Below the pieces are notes generated by a model. It searched no databases. It saw nothing but the letters and a program-made list of their open reading frames with translations, and was not told the DNA's origin. 45,046 nt of DNA. Source: Cellulomonas sp. APG4 (GTDB taxonomy: Bacteria; Actinomycetota; Actinomycetes; Actinomycetales; Cellulomonadaceae). Position 1 is the stretch's first letter. The number at the start of each line of letters is the position of its first letter. Of the stretch, positions 31,887-40,446 are shown piece after piece. The position numbers and the translations under genes are program-made. The DNA is taken from positions 1-45,046 of the forward strand of contig NZ_JAACYI010000027.1 of assembly GCF_009996735.1 (NCBI RefSeq). Direction: 5' to 3'.

Positions 31887-32702
31887 TCAGAGGACGGCCT
31901 GGAGGAACTCCCGGGTGCGTGGCTCGGTGGGGTTGCTGAACATCACGTCCGGCGCGGCCTCCTCGATGATGCGGCCGTGGTCGAACATGAGCACGCGGTT
32001 CGAGACCTCCTGGGCGAACTGCATCTCGTGCGTGACGATCAGCATGGTGATGTCGGTGTTCTTCGCGACCTCGCGCAGCACGCCCAGCACCTCCCCCACG
32101 AGCTCGGGGTCGAGGGCCGAGGTGACCTCGTCGAGCAGCAGGATCTCGGGGTCCATCGCGAGCGCCCGCGCGATCGCGACGCGCTGCTGCTGACCGCCGG
32201 ACAGCTGCGTGGGGTGGGCGTCGGCCTTGTCGCCGAGCCCCACCTGCTCGAGCAGCTCGCGCGCCCGGGCCTCGGCCTCGTCCTTGGACCGGCCGAGCAC
32301 GTGGATCGGTGCCTCGGTGATGTTCTCGAGCACGTTCATGTTCGGGAACAGGTTGAACTGCTGGAACACCATGCCGATGCGCCGCCGCACCCGGGCGACG
32401 TCCTTGGGCTTGCGCTCGACGCGCTTGCCGTTGCGCTCCTCGAACGTGAGCGGGTCACCGTCCACGTAGATGTAGCCGCCCGTGAGGTGCTCGAGCGTCA
32501 TGAGCAGCCGCAGGATCGTCGTCTTGCCCGAGCCGCTGGGGCCGATCAGCGTGACGCGCTCGCCCTTGGCGACCGTGAAGTTCAGGCCGTTGAGGACGAC
32601 GGTGTCGCCGAACTTCTTGACGACGTCCTGGAAGACGATGCGAGGCGCGTCACCGCTGGTCGAGCCGTCCGCGGGCCCACCTGTGGGGTTGTCAGTAGGC
32701 AA
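31887..32702 (-). CDS. ehuA: Polar amino acid/ectoine ABC transporter ATPase (EhuA-like)
   Basis: The 271-residue ATPase has Walker A GPSGSGKTT, signature LSGGQQQRVAIARALAMDP, Walker B ILLLDEVTSALDPE and the switch His in LIVTHEMQFAQEV, which is the polar-amino-acid (GlnQ/HisP) subfamily. The gene order binding protein, permease, permease, ATPase, with both permeases about 215-235 residues, matches the ehuBCDA ectoine/hydroxyectoine uptake operon. A different polar amino acid is possible. The TTG start lies inside the end of the preceding permease gene, eleven bases overlapping, and follows GGAGA at six bases. Confidence 0.85.
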   Translation of the reverse strand: MPTDNPTGGPADGSTSGDAPRIVFQDVVKKFGDTVVLNGLNFTVAKGERVTLIGPSGSGKTTILRLLMTLEHLTGGYIYVDGDPLTFEERNGKRVERKPKDVARVRRRIGMVFQQFNLFPNMNVLENITEAPIHVLGRSKDEAEARARELLEQVGLGDKADAHPTQLSGGQQQRVAIARALAMDPEILLLDEVTSALDPELVGEVLGVLREVAKNTDITMLIVTHEMQFAQEVSNRVLMFDHGRIIEEAAPDVMFSNPTEPRTREFLQAVL

Positions 32703-33339
32703 GTCTCTTCTCCAATCGGCGCATGAGCACGGCCGTGGGATAGCTGGCGGCGAGGAAGATCAGGCCGGCGATCGTGAACGCCTCGACGTAGGTGAAGTTC
32801 TCCCCGCCGTACTCGCGGGCGGAGGTGACCATCTCGGCCACGCCGATGACGATGAGGAACGGCGTGTCCTTGAACATCGCGATCGCCCAGTTGCCGAGCG
32901 AGGGCAAGGTCGCGCGCAGCGCCTGCGGCACGATCACCGCTCGCCACGTGCGGCTCTTCGGGAGCGAGAGCGCGGTGGCGGCCTCCCACTGTCCCTTGCG
33001 GATCGACTCGATCCCGGCACGGTACGACTCGGCCATGTACGTCGAGTAGTGCACGCCGAGCACGATGAACGCGATCGTCATGACGTCGAGCTGCACGAAC
33101 ACGTAGTAGAGGAAGAACGCCTGCAGCGGCAGCGGCGTCATGCGGATGACGTCGAGCACCCAGGCGAGCACCTTGCTGACGGGCGTCGGCAGCTCCCGCA
33201 ACGCGACCGCCCAGACCAGACCGAGCGCCGCGGCGATGAGCGAACCGACCACCGTGAGCACCAGCGTCTTCGTGACGAAGGCCTCGAGCAGCAGGGGGAA
33301 GACGCCCGCGGCGTCCTGCCAGTCCCAGTTGATCCCCAT
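32692..33339 (-). CDS. ehuD: Ectoine/polar amino acid ABC permease (EhuD-like)
   Basis: The 215-residue His/Glu/Gln/Arg-type permease has about five membrane helices and the family's coupling loop (RKGQWEAATALSLPKSRTWR), followed by the conserved PQALRATLPSLGNWAIAMFK. It forms the channel with the EhuC-like protein. The ATG shares a base with the ehuC stop (TGATG at 33339). An upstream open frame reaching 34002 is out of phase with ehuC and is not part of the gene. Confidence 0.85.
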   Translation of the reverse strand: MGINWDWQDAAGVFPLLLEAFVTKTLVLTVVGSLIAAALGLVWAVALRELPTPVSKVLAWVLDVIRMTPLPLQAFFLYYVFVQLDVMTIAFIVLGVHYSTYMAESYRAGIESIRKGQWEAATALSLPKSRTWRAVIVPQALRATLPSLGNWAIAMFKDTPFLIVIGVAEMVTSAREYGGENFTYVEAFTIAGLIFLAASYPTAVLMRRLEKRLAY

Positions 33340-34043
33340 CAGGCCACCGCCCCTGCCGTCGCCTGCGCCGTCTGCGCCTTGGTGGGCGCGAGCCCGAGCT
33401 TGCGCTGGGCGCGCCGCTCGAGCATGCGCAGCACCGTGGAGAAGCCGAGCGAGATCAGGTAGTAGAGCGCGAACCCGACGCCGAAGGCGAAGTACGTGCC
33501 CTCGGTGCGGCGCAGCTCGTCGACCACGAACGTGAGGTCGTGCAAGAAGATCAGGAGCGCCAGGGCCGTGCCCTTGACCAGCATCACCATGAGGTTGTTG
33601 AGGCCGGGCAGCATGAGCGCCCACGCCTGCGGCCAGATGATGCGGCGCATCTTGGTCACCCACGGCATCGAGAGCGCGGTGGTGCCCTCCCACTGCGCCT
33701 TGGGTACGGCGTTGAGCGAGCCGCGCACCACCTCGGCGCCGTACGCGCCGTAGTTGAGGCCCAGCGCGACGATGCCCGCGGCCATCGACTCGAGCCGGAA
33801 GCCGAGCTGGGGGAGCACGAAGAACAGCCAGAACAGCTGCACCACGAGCGACGTCCCGCGGAAGAACTCCACGAGCACCCGCGAGACCCCGCGGACCACG
33901 CCGATCTCGGAGATCGAGCTCAGCCCGAGGGCGACCGCGATGACGAAGGCCAGCGCGGCGCCCCCGAGCGAGAGCTGGAGAGTGATCTGGATGCCTGACC
34001 ACAGCTGTGGCCAGGCATCCAGCAGAGACTCAAAGAAGTCCAA
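33339..34043 (-). CDS. ehuC: Ectoine/polar amino acid ABC permease (EhuC-like)
   Basis: The 234-residue permease of the same subfamily has about five membrane helices, an N-terminal ITLQLSLGGAALAFVIAVAL helix, and the coupling loop LNAVPKAQWEGTTALSMPW followed by PQAWALMLPGLNNLMVMLVK. The start is a TTG 12 bases after the ehuB stop. No clear ribosome site precedes it and no better start is available, so translation may depend on ehuB. Confidence 0.83.
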   Translation of the reverse strand: MDFFESLLDAWPQLWSGIQITLQLSLGGAALAFVIAVALGLSSISEIGVVRGVSRVLVEFFRGTSLVVQLFWLFFVLPQLGFRLESMAAGIVALGLNYGAYGAEVVRGSLNAVPKAQWEGTTALSMPWVTKMRRIIWPQAWALMLPGLNNLMVMLVKGTALALLIFLHDLTFVVDELRRTEGTYFAFGVGFALYYLISLGFSTVLRMLERRAQRKLGLAPTKAQTAQATAGAVA

Positions 34044-34055
34044 GGAGTCGCTCGA

Positions 34056-34988
34056 TCACTCGGCGTCGGGCAGCTCGCCGGCGCACAGCATCTCGGTGGT
34101 GATGTCCTCGGTAGGACGCTCGGCCTCGCTGAAGCCGAACTCGCCGAGCACGCGCTCGAACTCTGCCGAGTCGCCGATGATCTGTGCCGAGGCCTCGTTG
34201 TAGGCCTCACGCAGGTCGTCGTCCTCGGGGCGGAAGACGGTGCCACCGGCACCGACCTGCTCCTTGCCGTCGACCACGGCGACGAACGCGTCGGTCACCT
34301 CGACGGGGGCGTCGGGGTTGTTCTCCGCGAGCGCACGCAGCGAGATGCCGGTGAGCGCGAACACGTCGGCGCGACCGCTGACGACGGCGTCGAGGCCGTC
34401 CGTCGGGGAGCCGACGTCCATCGAGTCGATACCGAGGCTGGTGGCGTAGCCGTCCTCGATCGCACCGCTCATCGCGGCGAACGTGACGTCGTCGGCCTCA
34501 GCGACGTCCTGCATGTTCTCCAGGCCCATCGGGTTGCCCTCGGGAACCATGAAGGCCGTCGTGTACATGATCTCCGGGATGGAGAAGTCGGCCTGCTCGC
34601 AGCGCTCCGGGAGGATCGACATGCCGGCGCTGATCGCGTCGAAGCGACCCGCGTTGAGGCCCGGGATGAGGGAGTCCCACTCGACGAGCTGGCCCTCGAC
34701 GTTGTCGATGCCGAGCTCGGCGAACACCTCCTCGTGCAACGCGATGACGGCGCCCGTGAGCTCGCCGTCGTCGTCGAGGTAGCTGTAGGGCTCCTCACCC
34801 GCGATGCCGACGGTGATGGTGCCGGCGTCCTGGAGCTCGGCGAGGATGCCGCCCTCCGAGGAGCTGTCGCCGCCGGCGGTCTCGCCGCCGTCCTCGCCGG
34901 TGGTGCTGGTGCAGGCGGCGAGCAGGCCCAGGGCCAGCACGCCCGCCCCGGCCGTCAGCGCGCCCTTGCGGCGCGTCATGCTCGTCAT
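34056..34988 (-). CDS. ehuB: Ectoine/polar amino acid substrate-binding lipoprotein (EhuB-like)
   Basis: The 310-residue family 3 extracellular solute-binding protein has a lipoprotein signal (VLALGLLAACTS) and a Gly/Ser/Glu-rich linker. The binding domain resembles EhuB: VGIAGEEPYSYLDDDGELTG, LIPGLNAGRFDAISAGMSIL and PERCEQADFS. The ligand is probably ectoine or hydroxyectoine as a compatible solute or nutrient. That identity is inferred from family pattern and gene order. The ATG at 34988 follows AAGGGA at six bases; a longer start at 35105 would place 39 residues before the signal peptide. It is the first gene of the operon. Confidence 0.85.
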   Translation of the reverse strand: MTSMTRRKGALTAGAGVLALGLLAACTSTTGEDGGETAGGDSSSEGGILAELQDAGTITVGIAGEEPYSYLDDDGELTGAVIALHEEVFAELGIDNVEGQLVEWDSLIPGLNAGRFDAISAGMSILPERCEQADFSIPEIMYTTAFMVPEGNPMGLENMQDVAEADDVTFAAMSGAIEDGYATSLGIDSMDVGSPTDGLDAVVSGRADVFALTGISLRALAENNPDAPVEVTDAFVAVVDGKEQVGAGGTVFRPEDDDLREAYNEASAQIIGDSAEFERVLGEFGFSEAERPTEDITTEMLCAGELPDAE

Positions 34989-35311
34989 GAGAGTCCCTTC
35001 GGTTGGACGAGGCAAAGCCCCACTGCCGCAGGCCGTCAGGCCCCCAACGCAGGAAAGTCGCCCCGAATGGTCATGGCGCGTCGACCAACTTAGGCAGATG
35101 GTCACGACAGGGGCAAAGGGAGGTCATGCATGCCCCCCGGGGTGCACGGAGCGGCTCGCGCGGGCGCCAGATCCGCCCTCTGACCTGCGGCGTCACCGCT
35201 GCGTGCCGCCGCCTCCGCGTCGCGCGCGGACGCGCGTCCTCGCAGGTCAGATCGTTACCTTCTCGAAACATTGAGGCGGTGCGACCGCCCTGACCGGGGC
35301 ACACTCGGAGC
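34989..35311. promoter_or_regulatory. Divergent upstream region of the ehu operon
   Basis: This 323-base gene-free region separates the ehu operon from a rightward hypothetical gene. CTGACCTGCG (35180-35189) and CGCAGGTCAG (35241-35250) are a perfect ten-base inverted repeat 51 bases apart, with a smaller hairpin CGCGTC-GACGCG between them. This could be a structured leader or paired regulator sites. I could not assign a convincing -35/-10 pair to the ehu operon. Confidence 0.45.
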
Positions 35312-35797
35312 ATGCGGATCGAGCTCACGATCGACGAGATTCTTGCCCTGGCGCGCGCCGCCGCGCCCCTGCCGCCGGTGGTCGCAGACGTCCGTGCGGC
35401 CGACGACGGCGTGCACGTCACCCTCGATCTGCGCGAGCTGCCCGGTGTGACCGGCGCGCAACGGATCGCGGTGCGGATGGCCGGTACGGCCGAGGTGGTC
35501 GCGCGCCTGCACGGGTTCGCCGACGGCGTGGCCACGCTCGACCTCGACGTCGCGGTGCGCGGGCTGCCGGTCGACCGGCTCGTGGGTCTGCTCGGCGACC
35601 GGCTCGTGAGGACGCTCGAGGCCCAGGGTGTGCCGTGTGGCGCGGTGACCCTCGTCCAGCAGCCCGAGCTGGCTGCGCGGGTCGACGTGCAGCACGTCCT
35701 CGCGGAACGCGTCACGGGGGTGCGCCTGACGTCCCTCGAGGTCGACGGCGGTCGGGTGCGGGGCGAGATCGACCTCGGCGCGGTCACGCTCCGGTGA
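35312..35797 (+). CDS. Conserved hypothetical protein
   Basis: The 161-residue acidic soluble protein begins MRIELTIDEILALARAAAPL and alternates short beta-strand-like stretches (DVRAADDGVHVTLDLREL, LTSLEVDGGRVRGEIDLGAV). No signal peptide, membrane helix or known motif is visible. Coding is supported by strong third-position GC bias and an ATG preceded by CGGAG. The neighbours do not suggest a role. It is convergent with the small protein at 35811. Confidence 0.6.
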   Translation: MRIELTIDEILALARAAAPLPPVVADVRAADDGVHVTLDLRELPGVTGAQRIAVRMAGTAEVVARLHGFADGVATLDLDVAVRGLPVDRLVGLLGDRLVRTLEAQGVPCGAVTLVQQPELAARVDVQHVLAERVTGVRLTSLEVDGGRVRGEIDLGAVTLR

Positions 35798-35810
35798 GCG
35801 GGTCAGCGCG

Positions 35811-36026
35811 TCAGCCCTGGGCGCGCACCCGGCCCACGACGCGCACGTCCACGGGCACACCGTCGACGTGCTCGGGCAGCCCGGCGCCGTCGGCGTCCTC
35901 GACGAGGTTGACCACGAGGCAGTAGCCGTCGGCTCGGCGACGCAGGCCCACCTGGACGCCGCTGCGGCCCGCGAGCGCCGCGCGCAGGTGCGCCTTGGCC
36001 ACCCTGGCCTGCTCGATCTCCGTCAC
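35811..36026 (-). CDS. Small stand-alone copy of the protease N-terminal domain
   Basis: The 71-residue protein aligns with the N-terminal domain of the protease encoded just upstream. Shared elements in order are GV-x-x-GL, DG-x-Y-x-L-x-V, EH-x-x-G-x-x-VDVR and GR-(V/I)-RA. The GTG at 36026 follows GAGGG; a longer frame to 36101 would overlap the protease gene and adds no similarity. It lies 71 bases after the protease stop on the same strand, so the two are probably cotranscribed. A free copy of a protease pro-domain often works as an inhibitor or folding helper. That role is inferred. Confidence 0.6.
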   Translation of the reverse strand: MTEIEQARVAKAHLRAALAGRSGVQVGLRRRADGYCLVVNLVEDADGAGLPEHVDGVPVDVRVVGRVRAQG

Positions 36027-36097
36027 GGTCCCTCGCTCACCGCCCTGTCCGGACGGGCTCGCGGCGCGGCGAGGACGTCCCGTCGCGCGGGCGGGCG

Positions 36098-37126
36098 TCA
36101 CCTCAGCAGCGTCGCGCCGACCTTCTCGAGCACCGTCGCGATCGGGTTGAGGTACGTCAGCCCGGTCCCATTCTCGCCCCCGCTCTCGGAGCCAGCAAAG
36201 AGCAGGCCGACGGCGGCGCCGTCGGCCGTGCGGTAGACGAGCGAGCCGCTGTCACCGCCGCGCGAGAACGGCCCGGCACCCAGACCCTCGACCTCGATCT
36301 GGTCGTCGAAGCCGATCTCACCCACGCCGGGCCCGTATCCGACCACGACGTCGTCGAGCTCGATCGCCGTGACGCGCCCGCGGGTCACTCCCGTGGTGCG
36401 GCCGATCTTCTCGACCTCCTCGGCCCCCTCCACCTGGGCGAGCTCGGTCACGCGTCCCACGGGATAGGTGGGGTCGACCTCCGAGGCGTCGAGCAGTGCC
36501 GTCGCGGCGTCCACGTAGGCCGCCTCGCCGGGCTCGAGCTCGACCACGCGTGCGAGCTCGCCCACCTTGTCGCGCGGGTCGACGCCGCCGTCGGCCGGGC
36601 CCGGCTGGAGGATCGCGTCCCCCGCCTGGGCGCGCGCCGACCCGGCGAGCACGTGGAAGTTCGACAGCGCGTGCAGCACGCCCTCGACCTGCACGAACGC
36701 CCCGAGCGTGCCCGCGCTCACGTCCACGTGCGCGATCGAGACGCCCGGGCGCAGCGGGCGCACTCGACCGGTCTCGCCGAGCGCCTGGGCCGTCACGACG
36801 GGTGGACGCGGGCCGACGCCCCGCGGCAGCGACGGCGGCACGGCGCGGATGCGACCCGTGCGTCGCACGTCGACGGCGGGACCCGCGTGCTCGGCCACGC
36901 GGCGCGCGACCATGCGCGCCGTCGGCACGCCGAGCCGGTACCGCACGGCAAGCCCGTAGCCGCCGTCGGACTGCGGGGAGAGCCCCAGGCTCACGCCGAG
37001 CGACGAGCGCACGCCCGCGGCGGCGTCGTCGGCCTCGAGACCGCGCGCCTCGACCTTGCCCGCGAGCAGCTCCCGCACGAACCCCGCGGCCTCGACCTTC
37101 GCCGCGCGCGCCGTCACCAGATCCAT
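36098..37126 (-). CDS. Trypsin-like (S1 family) serine protease
   Basis: The 342-residue protein has an N-terminal domain of about 100 residues with no signal peptide, followed by a trypsin-like fold. Likely catalytic residues are His in LSNFHVLAGSA, Asp in the VDAATALLDASEVDP region and Ser in GGDSGSLVYR. The family in actinobacteria includes cytoplasmic or non-classically exported proteases. The N-terminal domain is repeated as the small protein at 35811-36026 and may be a pro-domain. The ATG at 37126 follows GGGGGAGAG at five bases. Confidence 0.82.
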   Translation of the reverse strand: MDLVTARAAKVEAAGFVRELLAGKVEARGLEADDAAAGVRSSLGVSLGLSPQSDGGYGLAVRYRLGVPTARMVARRVAEHAGPAVDVRRTGRIRAVPPSLPRGVGPRPPVVTAQALGETGRVRPLRPGVSIAHVDVSAGTLGAFVQVEGVLHALSNFHVLAGSARAQAGDAILQPGPADGGVDPRDKVGELARVVELEPGEAAYVDAATALLDASEVDPTYPVGRVTELAQVEGAEEVEKIGRTTGVTRGRVTAIELDDVVVGYGPGVGEIGFDDQIEVEGLGAGPFSRGGDSGSLVYRTADGAAVGLLFAGSESGGENGTGLTYLNPIATVLEKVGATLLR

Positions 37127-37288
37127 GTGCGCTCTCCCCCCGCTCGTCCCCCAGCCTGCACCCACCCGCCGACACCCGCCCTGCCGAGACGACGACGTGA
37201 GCGCGGGTGCCCGGGCGGGGCCGACGACGACCTCCGCCCCGCCCGGGCCGTGGGAACGGTTACGCGCGCCGGGGCGCGCTACCGCTGG

Positions 37289-39274
37289 TCACGGGTACTC
37301 CGCCACGTAGGCCGGCACTCCCGTGTTGGTGTTGTCCACCTGGCCGCCCACGCCATTGACGACGTGCTCGATGGTCCCCGCGCTCAGGTTGACGGTCATG
37401 ATGTGGTGCAGCCGCACACCGGGCCGCTGCGGCACCTCGAACCCGTTCTCGGTGACGATCTCCGGGTTGTTCTGGTTGAACACGTAGACGCCGCCGCCCC
37501 AGAGCTCGTGCGTGCGCACCTTGTCGCCCACCTTGTACCCGGCCCAGCCGAGCGTGCCGTCGGGCTCGGTCCAGTCGGCCTGGGTGGGCGGGTCGTACGG
37601 GAGCTCGTTCTGGTAGAGCACCACGCGTCCGCGCTCGCCGTTCCAGATCGTGTTGTGCTCCTGGAAGTGCTCGACGAACAGGCCGGTCGCGGTCACGTCG
37701 TCGCCGTTGACCACCACGCCCACACGCCCGGTGTTGGTGCGCCAGCGCTCGGTGTCGCCGTTGACGCCCTCGGTGAAGCCCTCGACGCCGTGGTCCGCAC
37801 GCCACACCCAGGTGTGGTCGATCAGCACGTCGTCGGCGTTGACCTCGAGCGCGACGTCGGTCTTGCCCACGTGCGGGCCGCCCACGCGGAAGTAGACGTC
37901 GCTCAGCGTGATCGGGCCCAGGCCCTTGCCGCCGTGCCCGTGACCCCAGCCCCGGCCCTTGCCGTGACCCCAGCCCTTGCCCTTCTTCTCGCCCACGCGC
38001 AGCAGCACGGGCGACTCCTCGGTCCCGGCGTCGATCGTCACGCCGGCCACCACGATCCCGGCCGCGTCCGCGACGGTGAGCGGGACGGCGCCGTCGACGG
38101 CGGTCAGCGTCGCGTGGCCAAGCCCCAGCACCACGGTGCCGGGACGCGTCACGGCGATCGACTGCGCGACGTCGTACACGCCGGGGCTGAGCAGCAGGTG
38201 CTTGCCGCGCGCGAGGGCCCGGTTGATCGTGCGCACCGAGTCGGACGGCGTCGCGACGTGGAACTGCGTGAGGGAGAGCGTGCGGCCCGGCGTCATGCCG
38301 TCGGCCCACGTGATGCCCCGCGTGCCCGTCGCGGCCGAGGGCACGCGCACGTTCCACGCACCCCGCCGGTCCACGAACAGGTACGGCTTCTCGCGGCTCA
38401 CGGGGGTCTCGTCGAGCGTCGTGTACGGCGGGTCGGGGAAGGTCGCGTCCGACGGCGCGCCCTCGACGCCCGCGAACACCTGGTTCCACACGGCGTTCGA
38501 CCAGCTGCCCACGACGCTGTTGCGCGTGAGCCACTGCTGCTGCGAGCCGTTCGTGACGTCGCCGAACCGCGAGTCCGCGATGAACCCGCCGCTCGCGTAC
38601 TGCGGGCCGGCCGTGCAGTAGTCCATGAGCGAGAAGCCCGGGCGGCCGTCCCCCGTCAGCACGTCGAGGCGGCGCACCGAGACGGCCTGCGAGACGGCCC
38701 AGAAGTTCGCCGTCGCGCGGCAGTCGTCCTGCCCGGTCGCGTCGATGTCCAGGGTCAGGTTGGACAGCGTGCGCCAGAAGTTCACCAGCGCGATGCAGTT
38801 CGGGTTGGCCGGGTCGTCCGAGAGGCAGCGGTTGTAGGCCTCGATCTTGCCGTGCACGACGACGTCGCCCGGGGACGCGCCGAGGCCGGCGACCTCCGTG
38901 TAGTAGCCGACCTTGAGGTGCAGCGGCTGCTCGGCGCTGCCGTAGGTGCCGGGCAGGAAGAGCAGGCTGTGCCGGTTGGTGCCCATCTCGTCGTCCACCT
39001 GCTGCGCGTGCAGGGCGTCGACGGTCTCCTGGATCTCGTCCGCGGGCATGCTCGGATCGAGCACGACGACGTTCGGCCCCAGGTCGGGCGTGCGGGCGTG
39101 GTGGCCGGGCGGGCCGGCCACGGCCGCGGGGACCGCGAGCGCGAGGCCGCCGAGCGCGGCGACCAGCGCGGGAGCCGCACGGCGTGCGAACCGCCGTCGG
39201 GCGGGGTGCGGCGCGGGGGCCGCGGGACCCGACGTGACGCCTCCGGGGCGCCGTCGGGCAGGGAGCTGGACCAT
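37289..39274 (-). CDS. Secreted right-handed beta-helix protein
   Basis: The 661-residue protein has an Arg-rich N terminus and a long signal peptide (ALVAALGGLALAVPAAVAGP), followed by a family with the pattern VVVLDPSMPADEIQETVDAL, then EMGTNRHSLLFLPGTYG and VGYYTEVAGLGASPGDVVV. This pectate-lyase-like beta-helix family is often annotated as adenylyl cyclase or factor 5/8 type in actinobacteria, both probably misnomers. GH55-like glycan hydrolysis is plausible but unproven. A Gly/His/Lys/Trp-rich insert (KGWGHGKGRGWGHGHGGKG) near the middle is probably an exposed loop that could bind metal. The ATG at 39274 follows GAGGA. It may act on external polysaccharide. Confidence 0.75.
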   Translation of the reverse strand: MVQLPARRRPGGVTSGPAAPAPHPARRRFARRAAPALVAALGGLALAVPAAVAGPPGHHARTPDLGPNVVVLDPSMPADEIQETVDALHAQQVDDEMGTNRHSLLFLPGTYGSAEQPLHLKVGYYTEVAGLGASPGDVVVHGKIEAYNRCLSDDPANPNCIALVNFWRTLSNLTLDIDATGQDDCRATANFWAVSQAVSVRRLDVLTGDGRPGFSLMDYCTAGPQYASGGFIADSRFGDVTNGSQQQWLTRNSVVGSWSNAVWNQVFAGVEGAPSDATFPDPPYTTLDETPVSREKPYLFVDRRGAWNVRVPSAATGTRGITWADGMTPGRTLSLTQFHVATPSDSVRTINRALARGKHLLLSPGVYDVAQSIAVTRPGTVVLGLGHATLTAVDGAVPLTVADAAGIVVAGVTIDAGTEESPVLLRVGEKKGKGWGHGKGRGWGHGHGGKGLGPITLSDVYFRVGGPHVGKTDVALEVNADDVLIDHTWVWRADHGVEGFTEGVNGDTERWRTNTGRVGVVVNGDDVTATGLFVEHFQEHNTIWNGERGRVVLYQNELPYDPPTQADWTEPDGTLGWAGYKVGDKVRTHELWGGGVYVFNQNNPEIVTENGFEVPQRPGVRLHHIMTVNLSAGTIEHVVNGVGGQVDNTNTGVPAYVAEYP

Positions 39275-39527
39275 CCGAGTTCCTCTCCGTCGAGGTGTCC
39301 TCCGGCGGGTCGCCGGGGGTCGGGGTGCGCCGTCGGCCGGACGGCGCGCAAGGGGGCCCGCGCTCACCCAAGCACCGCAGGACGCTGCTCCACAAGAGTG
39401 AACTGGGACCGGTCTCATCCGGGTCGAGAAGTCTCTTCGCATCTGCTGCATCCAGATGTGGGGGGCGTCACGTAGTAGAGGCGTCAACCAGTTCAGGCCC
39501 TCCGGGGTCGTCACGAAGGAGATCCAG

Positions 39528-40352
39528 ATGCGCACCCGAGTCGCAGCTGCCGGTACCGCCGGCCTCGCCCTCGCCCTCGCGGCCGCCGTCCCGGCCACCG
39601 CCGCCACCGACGACGCCGCCTCGCTGTCGGTGCTCCACGGCGTGCCCGACCTGACGGTCGACGTCTACGTCAACGGCGAGCTCACGCTCGACGACTTCGA
39701 GCCCGGCGACCTGGCCGGGCCGCTCGAGCTCCCGGCCGACACCTACGCGGTCGCGATCACGGCCGCGGACGCCGCGGACGACAGCTCGCCCGCGATCGGC
39801 CCCGTGGACCTGCCGCTCGAGGCGGGCATGAGCTACACCGCCGTCGCGCACCTCGACGCCTCGGGCAACCCGACCGCGACGCTGTTCACCAACGACATGT
39901 CGCAGACCGCCGCGGGCGAGGGCCGGCTCACGGTCCGCCACACCGCAGCGGCCCCCGCCGTCGACGTGCTCGCCGGCGGCAGCCCGGTGATCGAGAACCT
40001 CGCCAACCCGGACGAGGCGTCGCTCGACCTCCCGGCCGGCACCGTCTCGGCCTCCGTCGCCGCGACCGGCACCACCGACCCGGTGATCGGCCCGGCCGAC
40101 GTCAACGTCGCCGAGGGCGTCCACACGATCGTCTACGCGTGGGGCAGCCTCGACGCCGACAACCTCGACCTCGCCGTCCAGACGATCGAGGGCCTGCACT
40201 CGTCGCCGTCGGGCGTGCCCTCGGGTGAGCTGGGCCTCGCGGCCGACAACCAGACCAACGGCTGGCTGATCGGTGGTGCGCTGCTCGTCGCCGCCGCCGG
40301 TGCCGCGCTGGTCGCCCGCCGTCAGCAGGCGCTCACCGCCGAGCGTCGCTGA
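39528..40352 (+). CDS. DUF4397 surface protein with C-terminal anchor
   Basis: The 274-residue protein has a signal peptide (GLALALAAAVPATAATD), two DUF4397 repeats (LSVLHGVPDLTVDVYVNG and LTVRHTAAAPAVDVLAGG), a Gly/Ser-rich linker and a C-terminal hydrophobic helix followed by a basic tail (WLIGGALLVAAAGAALVARR). That end looks like a sortase sorting signal, but there is no LPxTG or LAxTG before the helix. The ATG follows AAGGAG at ideal spacing. The sortase gene begins 94 bases later, which suggests this is its substrate or at least a membrane-held partner. The function of DUF4397 is unknown. Confidence 0.88.
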   Translation: MRTRVAAAGTAGLALALAAAVPATAATDDAASLSVLHGVPDLTVDVYVNGELTLDDFEPGDLAGPLELPADTYAVAITAADAADDSSPAIGPVDLPLEAGMSYTAVAHLDASGNPTATLFTNDMSQTAAGEGRLTVRHTAAAPAVDVLAGGSPVIENLANPDEASLDLPAGTVSASVAATGTTDPVIGPADVNVAEGVHTIVYAWGSLDADNLDLAVQTIEGLHSSPSGVPSGELGLAADNQTNGWLIGGALLVAAAGAALVARRQQALTAERR

Positions 40353-40446
40353 CCTCCAGGTCGGGGTGCGGCGTCCGGAGCCTGGCGCCGCACCCCGACC
40401 GCACGTCCGCAGTCCGCGACCAGCGACCGATCCGAGAGGCAGTCCC

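Noticed and set aside
29858-31939. Plus-strand open frame of 693 codons over the thioredoxin-NHL gene
   Set aside because: It is the antisense mirror of strong GC-biased codons and has no conserved motif.
36653-39475. Plus-strand open frame of 940 codons over protease and beta-helix genes
   Set aside because: It spans two real genes on the other strand and the gap between them, with no motif and no ribosome site.
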